From assembly GCA_947476045.1 (NCBI GenBank), contig CANJNZ010000001.1, positions 62,001 to 126,000 of the forward strand: a stretch of DNA of 64,000 bases. The letters are read 5' to 3'. A program made the position numbers and the translations under genes. Below are positions 57,959-64,000 of the stretch, piece by piece; position 1 is the first letter of the stretch, and every line of letters begins with the position of its first letter. This DNA is from Chthoniobacteraceae bacterium (lineage in GTDB: Bacteria > Verrucomicrobiota > Verrucomicrobiia > Chthoniobacterales > Chthoniobacteraceae). The notes under the pieces are model-generated. The model had not been told where the DNA came from. It saw only the letters and a program-made list of their open reading frames with translations, and made no database searches.

Positions 57959-58588
57959 TTACTGCGGCGGGTTCTTGGTGCCGTCGGGGAAGGTGATGTC
58001 GGTCTTCGGCAGGGCGGCGCGCAGTTCGCGCAGCGCGGCGGCGGGGATTTTGTGGCTGCCCCAGAGGCCGAGCGTTTGCAGTCCGGTGAGGCCTTTGAGG
58101 GAGTCAACGTTTTGCAGCACACGGCAGAAGCTGAGGTCGAGCGTTTGCAGTTCGGTGAGGCCCTCGATGCCGTCCACGTTTTGCAGCGCGGGGCAGCCGT
58201 TAAGGAAGAGCGTATGTAGGCCGGTGAGGCCCTTGAGGGCGTCCACGTTTTCGTCTTTACATCCTTCGGCATACAATTGCGTGGGATTGAGATGGTGGAG
58301 CATTTCGCGGTAGCGGCCAAGGTCGGGGACTGCTTCCATCTCAAGCTCGCGCTCGTGCTTGCCCCATGTCTCCTTTTTGAGCGCATTGTGCCAATCCTGC
58401 CGGATGAGGCTGAAGGCGTCATCGTATTCCCACGTGAACCCCGCCTCCTTCGCTTCGCGGACGGCGTTGTTGTAGGCGTTGAGCTTCCACACCTGCCAGC
58501 CGATGCCGCCGAGGAAGACGACGATGAGCACGCACCAAATCTTCTTCCCAAAGCTGCTCTCGCTTTTCGTGGTGCGCCCGTCTTTCAC
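57959..58588 (-). CDS. Membrane-anchored leucine-rich-repeat-like protein A
   Basis: TM WCVLIVVFLGGIGWQVWKL; about 23-aa repeats LQTLDLSFCRVLQNVDSLKGLTG; GTG start. Confidence 0.8.
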   Translation of the reverse strand: MKDGRTTKSESSFGKKIWCVLIVVFLGGIGWQVWKLNAYNNAVREAKEAGFTWEYDDAFSLIRQDWHNALKKETWGKHERELEMEAVPDLGRYREMLHHLNPTQLYAEGCKDENVDALKGLTGLHTLFLNGCPALQNVDGIEGLTELQTLDLSFCRVLQNVDSLKGLTGLQTLGLWGSHKIPAAALRELRAALPKTDITFPDGTKNPPQ

Positions 58589-58651
58589 GCGGGCCTTCTG
58601 CCCTACGCCGCGACCGATGACAAGGCGCGAGGGTTATGGCTGGATACCGCC

Positions 58652-59557
58652 TTACTGCGGCGGGTTCTCGCTGCCGTCGAGGAAGGTGATGTCGGTCTTC
58701 GGCAGGGCGGCGCGCAGTTCGCGCAGTGCGGTGGCGGGGATTTTGTGGCAGCCGCGGAGGTCAAGCGTTTGCAGGGCGGAGAGGCCCTTGAGGGCGTCCA
58801 CGTTTCGCAGATCGCGGACGTTGACGAGGTCGAGCATTTGCAGGCGAGTGAGGCCCTTCAGGAAGTCCACGTTTTGCAGCGTAGTGGAGCCACGCAGATT
58901 GAGTTTTTGCAGGCCGGTGAGGCTCTTGAGTCCGTCCACGTTTTGCAGTTGTGGGCAGAATTTGAGGTTAAGTTCTTCCAAGTCGGTGAGGCTTTTTAGG
59001 TCGTCGGCGTTTTGCAGTGCGGGACATTCGCCGAGCCCTAACCCATGAAGACTGGTGAGGCGCTTCAAACCATCAATGTTTTGCAGCGCTTCGCAGCCGT
59101 TTAGGTTGAGTGTTTTCAGTTTGGTAAGACCCTTCAGTCCGTCCACGTTTTGCAGCGTGGTGCAGTCGTGGAGTTGGAGCGTTTGCAGGGAGGTGAGGCC
59201 CTTGAGGGCATCCACGTTTTCGTCCTTGCATCTCCAAGCATCCAAATCCGTGGGACGGAGATGGTGGAGCATTTCGCGGTAGCGGCCAAGGTCGGTGACT
59301 TCTCCCATGTAAAGCACGCGGCGGTGCTCGCCCCATGTCTCCTTTTTGAGCGCATTGTGCCAGTCCTGCCGGATGAGGCTGATGGCGTCATCGCACTTCC
59401 ACGTGAACCCCGCTTCCTGCGCCTCGCGGACGGCGTTGTTGTAAAGGTGGAGCTTCCACACCTGCCAGCCGATGCCGCCGAGGAAGAGGACGATGAGCAC
59501 GCACCAAAGCTTCTTCCCAAAGCTGCTCTCGCTTTTCGTGGTGCGCCCGTCTTTCAC
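58652..59557 (-). CDS. Membrane-anchored leucine-rich-repeat-like protein B (tandem paralog of A)
   Basis: Same N-terminus (VKDGRTTKSESSFGKKLWCVLIVLFLGGIGWQVWKL) and C-terminus (HKIPATALRELRAALPKTDITF) with more LRR units. GTG start by homology with A; the ORF extends to 59650. Confidence 0.8.
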   Translation of the reverse strand: MKDGRTTKSESSFGKKLWCVLIVLFLGGIGWQVWKLHLYNNAVREAQEAGFTWKCDDAISLIRQDWHNALKKETWGEHRRVLYMGEVTDLGRYREMLHHLRPTDLDAWRCKDENVDALKGLTSLQTLQLHDCTTLQNVDGLKGLTKLKTLNLNGCEALQNIDGLKRLTSLHGLGLGECPALQNADDLKSLTDLEELNLKFCPQLQNVDGLKSLTGLQKLNLRGSTTLQNVDFLKGLTRLQMLDLVNVRDLRNVDALKGLSALQTLDLRGCHKIPATALRELRAALPKTDITFLDGSENPPQ

Positions 59558-59648
59558 GCGGGCCTTGTGCCGCGTGCGGGGGATGTTGGCAAGGCGGGGA
59601 TGGGCAGGGGTGGCGGAAAGGAGGCGGGGCGTAGGCGGGAGGGCGCGC

Positions 59649-60111
59649 ATGGTGATTGAAAGGGCACGGGTGGCGGTCGGGAGGACAAAGGTGGTGCTTG
59701 GAGGAGGGCGGTTCTTGGTCGCGAGGATGGAGTTGGCCGTCGGAGGGAGGGAGGGAGGTGACGGTCAGAGGGACGTTGGTGGCGGTCAGAGGGGCAGAGT
59801 TCGCTGTCCGGGGAGCGGAGGTGGCGGTTTCTTTAGCCTCAACGCTTGTTCCGTTGTAGTCAACGCCAGTTCCGTTGGGCTCAACCGTCCGTCCGTTGAG
59901 TTCAACGGTTGTTCCGTTGTGGTCAACCGTTCATCCGTTGTGGTCAACGCCTTTTCCGTTTGGCTCAACGGTTAGTTCGTTCATCTCAACGGATATTGCG
60001 TTGGTCTCAACGGTTTATAGGTGGGGCCCAACGGACGCTCTGTTGGATTCAACGCTTTGTCCGTTGGCCACAACGGAATGACGGTTGGTCTCAACGGAAT
60101 CGGCGTTGGCG
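59649..60111. repeat. 21-bp-period tandem array; 13 palindromic units at 59839..60111
   Basis: TCAACG-type unit starts at 59839, 59860, 59881, 59902, 59923, 59944, 59965, 59986, 60007, 60028, 60049, 60070, 60091; G-rich units at 59670, 59691, 59712, 59733, 59758, 59779, 59800, 59821. Confidence 0.9.
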
Positions 60112-60167
60112 CTTTTCTGCTTGATTCCACCGCTGCTTTCACCCAGTGTTGCGGTGCTCTTTTTCCC

Positions 60168-60869
60168 ATGAAACGCCATCATTTCTACCCGAGGCCCACT
60201 GGTGAGCAGGCTGGCTGGCTCGAAAACTTCGCCAATGCTCTGGAGTCCTGCGCTGCCACGCTCGGGATCGCGCCTGCCGTTGCTGCGGACTGTGTGGCCG
60301 ATGCCCGCTGGTGCGCTTACGTGGTGGGGTTGTGGCTGGCGACGGCGCGCTCTTTTTCCCCGGCTTCGACGGATGCGGTGGAGGCGGTGCTGAAGGGGAA
60401 GGACTTTGCGGTGACTTCGCTGCCCACTTTCACGCCGCCGGCGCTGCCTGCGGGGGTTTCGCCAAGGCCGAACGGGGGGCTCGGGCGCATCTTTGAAATG
60501 GCGGGGGCCATCAAGCGGATGAAAAACTACACGGAGATCATCGGGACGCGCCTCGGCATCGTGGGCCCGGAGGATACGGGGGCGAAGACGATGCCGAAAT
60601 TCACGGCGAAGGTGCTGCAAGGGGAGGGCGTAGAAATGGTGCGGCTGGCGTTTTTCAAATTCGGGCACACGGGGGTGTTCATCGAGTCGCGGCGCGGCGG
60701 TGGCGAGTGGGAGACGCTGGCGATTGATACCGAGAGCCCCTACGATGACGAGCGCCCCCTGCTCGCCGCCGACACGCCAGAGGTGCGCGAATACCGGATG
60801 CGTTTCTGGGACAAAGGGACGCCCAACGGTGACTTGACCGCCGTGGCGAAGGCGACGGTGAGCCCGTGA
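60168..60869 (+). CDS. Uncharacterised protein preceded by the 21-bp array
   Basis: MKRHHFYPRPTGEQAGWLENFANALESCAATLGIAPAVAADCVADARWCAYVVGLWLATARSFSPASTDAVEAVL...; start at the ATG just after the array. Confidence 0.75.
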   Translation: MKRHHFYPRPTGEQAGWLENFANALESCAATLGIAPAVAADCVADARWCAYVVGLWLATARSFSPASTDAVEAVLKGKDFAVTSLPTFTPPALPAGVSPRPNGGLGRIFEMAGAIKRMKNYTEIIGTRLGIVGPEDTGAKTMPKFTAKVLQGEGVEMVRLAFFKFGHTGVFIESRRGGGEWETLAIDTESPYDDERPLLAADTPEVREYRMRFWDKGTPNGDLTAVAKATVSP

Positions 60870-60871
60870 GG

Positions 60872-60910
60872 GGAATTGCGGATTTCGGATTGCGGATTGC
60901 GGATTTGGGG
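60872..60910. repeat. GGATTGC-type short tandem repeat
   Basis: ggaattgcggatttcggattgcggattgcggatttgggg; same family as 2285..2318. Confidence 0.75.
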
Positions 60911-61065
60911 AAGTCACCCGCTCTCCGGCGGTGGCAGCGGCAATTTCCATTTGCCAAGGCATCCCAGCCTCGTTTTCCTCTCCAAACCATGCCCGCCCCG
61001 ATCCGTCCATACCAGTTCTCTCTGCGGTTCAATACTATGTTAGGCGTCGCTAGCCGCTCTGTGCA

Positions 61066-61494
61066 ATGAAGCCTTCAAAAGCCATCGGATTCGGAGCCGC
61101 CATTCTATTCGTGGCGCTTTGGTCGTTGCCATTGGCTCGCGCCATATCGCTATTTCGAGAGTCGCAGGCATACTTCGCCGAAACTGGCTCCATCAACGCA
61201 TACAACGACATTGCGTTTAGCGCCGCGCTTCTCTCGTCCTACGCCGTTTCGTTGCTCGCCGCGTTAGCTCTCGCGTGGTTTCTGTCTCTTCGTCCGCATC
61301 TTGTATTTTTGCTTCCAGTCATCGCTCTCGTCTTTGCCGTCGTCGAGGTTCTCAGATTGCGTCCAGAATCGCCCATCGCTCTCTTCCCGACCATTGCACC
61401 GTGGCGTCCGGCTCTTATCAGTATCGCAGCGGCGGCCACAGCCGCACTTTTCATCTACACTCCACGCCTCAACACAAATGACCGCAACGCCTAA
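61066..61494 (+). CDS. Hypothetical membrane protein, cassette-like gene 1
   Basis: 142 aa, about 4 TM; stop codon TAA lies in GCCTAAT of the attC-like site. Confidence 0.65.
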   Translation: MKPSKAIGFGAAILFVALWSLPLARAISLFRESQAYFAETGSINAYNDIAFSAALLSSYAVSLLAALALAWFLSLRPHLVFLLPVIALVFAVVEVLRLRPESPIALFPTIAPWRPALISIAAAATAALFIYTPRLNTNDRNA

Positions 61495-61543
61495 TCATGC
61501 GCTGAAGCGAACCGCTCGGTGCGTCGCTGAGCTTGGGGTAGCC
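61489..61543 (+). other. attC-like recombination site
   Basis: GCCTAAT ... AGCGAACCG-CT-CGGT(gcg)TCGCT ... GGTAGCC; imperfect hairpin with extrahelical bases, between two small same-strand ORFs. Confidence 0.5.
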
Positions 61544-61563
61544 GTCGCTCGCGCTCACTGTGA

Positions 61564-61878
61564 ATGAATGCCACGAAGACAGCTTCCGCCATCGCTGCGT
61601 CACTCGTGTTACCGGGCGCCATCTTCGTCATCTACACCAACCTCAACATCCATCAACGGCTTTTCGTCGAGCGTCTCGGCTGTGGTTGCCATCCGTTCTT
61701 CAACACCAATCACCTTTCGCTCGTCATCTCCGCTGCTGTTCTTGTCTTTTCAGCGCTACTTTGGTGGCCCGCGTCCAGCGGTTTCTCGCGACGGTGGCGC
61801 ATCGGGTTTCGCACGATGTTCAGCGTTGCGTCCCTGTGGTTTCTCCGCTTCTTCATGACGCACAACGCTTGGCTCTGA
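61564..61878 (+). CDS. Hypothetical membrane protein, cassette-like gene 2
   Basis: 104 aa; LVLPGAIFVIYTNLNIHQRLFVERLGCGCHPFFNTNHLSLVISAAVLVFSALLWW. Confidence 0.6.
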   Translation: MNATKTASAIAASLVLPGAIFVIYTNLNIHQRLFVERLGCGCHPFFNTNHLSLVISAAVLVFSALLWWPASSGFSRRWRIGFRTMFSVASLWFLRFFMTHNAWL

Positions 61879-61957
61879 ACTCTACACATGACGCCTCACT
61901 TCCAATGCCACCGTCACTGCGGTTCAATACTATGTTAGGGGTCGCTCGCGTATTCCC

Positions 61958-62431
61958 GTGAAGAGAGCCCAAAAGATACTGCTTGGAGTCGCTGCGACAG
62001 TGATCGTGCTTGCAGTCGGTTACGCTATCTTTCTGCACTTTGCCATGCGTCAAATGGGCGACCATATGGGCGACGGCATCCGCGATCTCCTTCATTTCAC
62101 GCTCAACCGTGCTCAGGAGGTCGCTCGTCCTCTCACCGAGGCGGATGCTGTATTGCGTTACAATCCCACTGACTCAGGCTTTTCCTTCCGCTCAACCGCC
62201 AATCCCGAGCAGACAACGAATGTGACAGAGGAAGAGCTTTCGGGTTACATCCAACGAGAGATGGCACCTCAACCCAAACTCGTCGTTATCTATCGTCAGG
62301 CAGACTTTCCCATTCCCGCAGAGCGAACTGGCTTCGAGTCGCGCATTCGCGCGAGCCTTCAGGCAGGAGGAGCTGCATCCGTCACCTTCGCCGTCGAGCA
62401 ACCAACAACGGCGAAGTCATTATTCGAATGA
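61958..62431 (+). CDS. Hypothetical membrane-anchored protein, cassette-like gene 3
   Basis: 157 aa; N-terminal TM ILLGVAATVIVLAVGYAIFLHF; GTG start shortly after GTTAGGG. Confidence 0.6.
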   Translation: MKRAQKILLGVAATVIVLAVGYAIFLHFAMRQMGDHMGDGIRDLLHFTLNRAQEVARPLTEADAVLRYNPTDSGFSFRSTANPEQTTNVTEEELSGYIQREMAPQPKLVVIYRQADFPIPAERTGFESRIRASLQAGGAASVTFAVEQPTTAKSLFE

Positions 62432-62615
62432 CCGCAACGGCCAACCATGCGCTGTAGCGCTGATTCTTAGATACTCGGCAGCCCTTGCACACTCAGTTGC
62501 GCGGGGAAATGGCGGGCTGGTGACAAAAGTTTCTTTCCCACTGCGAACGGTTGCTGCTTTATTGTTTCCGGCAGTTACATTTTCTGCCGACCGTAAATTT
62601 TAAACCACAGCCCAA

Positions 62616-63905
<1,290 letters not shown>

Positions 63906-63927
63906 GTGGTGCGCAGGGAAAAGGGGG

Positions 63928-64000
63928 CTATTCCTCCCGCAGCAGATTCTCCGGCAGCGAAATCATCTCGCCCGCCGAGCCATCGGGCCGCACAGCTACG
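63928..64000 (-). CDS. C-terminal fragment of an unidentified CDS running off the right edge
   Basis: Reverse-strand ...VAVRPDGSAGEMISLPENLLREE* ending at TAG (63928..63930). Confidence 0.45.
   Translation of the reverse strand, partial: VAVRPDGSAGEMISLPENLLREE

Noticed and set aside
59839-60111. CRISPR array interpretation of the 21-bp repeats
   Set aside because: No alternation of conserved direct repeats with unique 30-40-bp spacers; units are contiguous and diverged, and no cas genes are present.
60021-60869. GTG start at 60021 extending the 60168 protein into the 21-bp array (MGPNGRSVGFNALSVGHNGMTVGLNG...)
   Set aside because: In-frame stops occur within the array just upstream and the ATG at 60168 begins a coherent protein; the extension is possible but not preferred.

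Overview
This 64 kb window is GC-rich bacterial chromosome with a verrucomicrobial flavour: PSD1/DUF1549-DUF1553 protein, three PQQ-like beta-propeller proteins, a PATR/PEP-CTERM giant, and a pseudopilin/GspK/GspL/GspM-like operon. Taxonomy is inferred from gene content only. Recognisable modules are a CpxAR-like two-component system beside a secreted low-complexity protein; a TolQ/ExbD/ExbD-like/TPR operon; a denitrification-type cluster (cytochrome c-fused nirK, nirV, SCO, DUF2249, nnrS interrupted by a stop); an RsmA-NUDIX fusion; an L-rhamnose operon (rhaM, rhaA, ABC transporter); two LRR paralogs; a 21-bp-period repeat array; an integron-cassette-like relic; and clpX. The most interesting signals are: (i) two small stand-alone genes, a GxxExxY/PD-(D/E)XK-like gene and a four-helix-bundle/23S-IVP-like gene, each inserted in an operon and bracketed by short repeats that supply start or stop codons to neighbouring genes; (ii) a 21-bp-period array of about 460 bp, 13 units of which are CAACGG-N5-CCGTTG mini-palindromes with no indels; (iii) a cassette array with an attC-like site and no visible integrase; (iv) an in-frame TGA inside an otherwise intact PEP-CTERM signal and an in-frame TAA in nnrS. 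All calls come from reading the sequence and the supplied ORF track. No searches were run.
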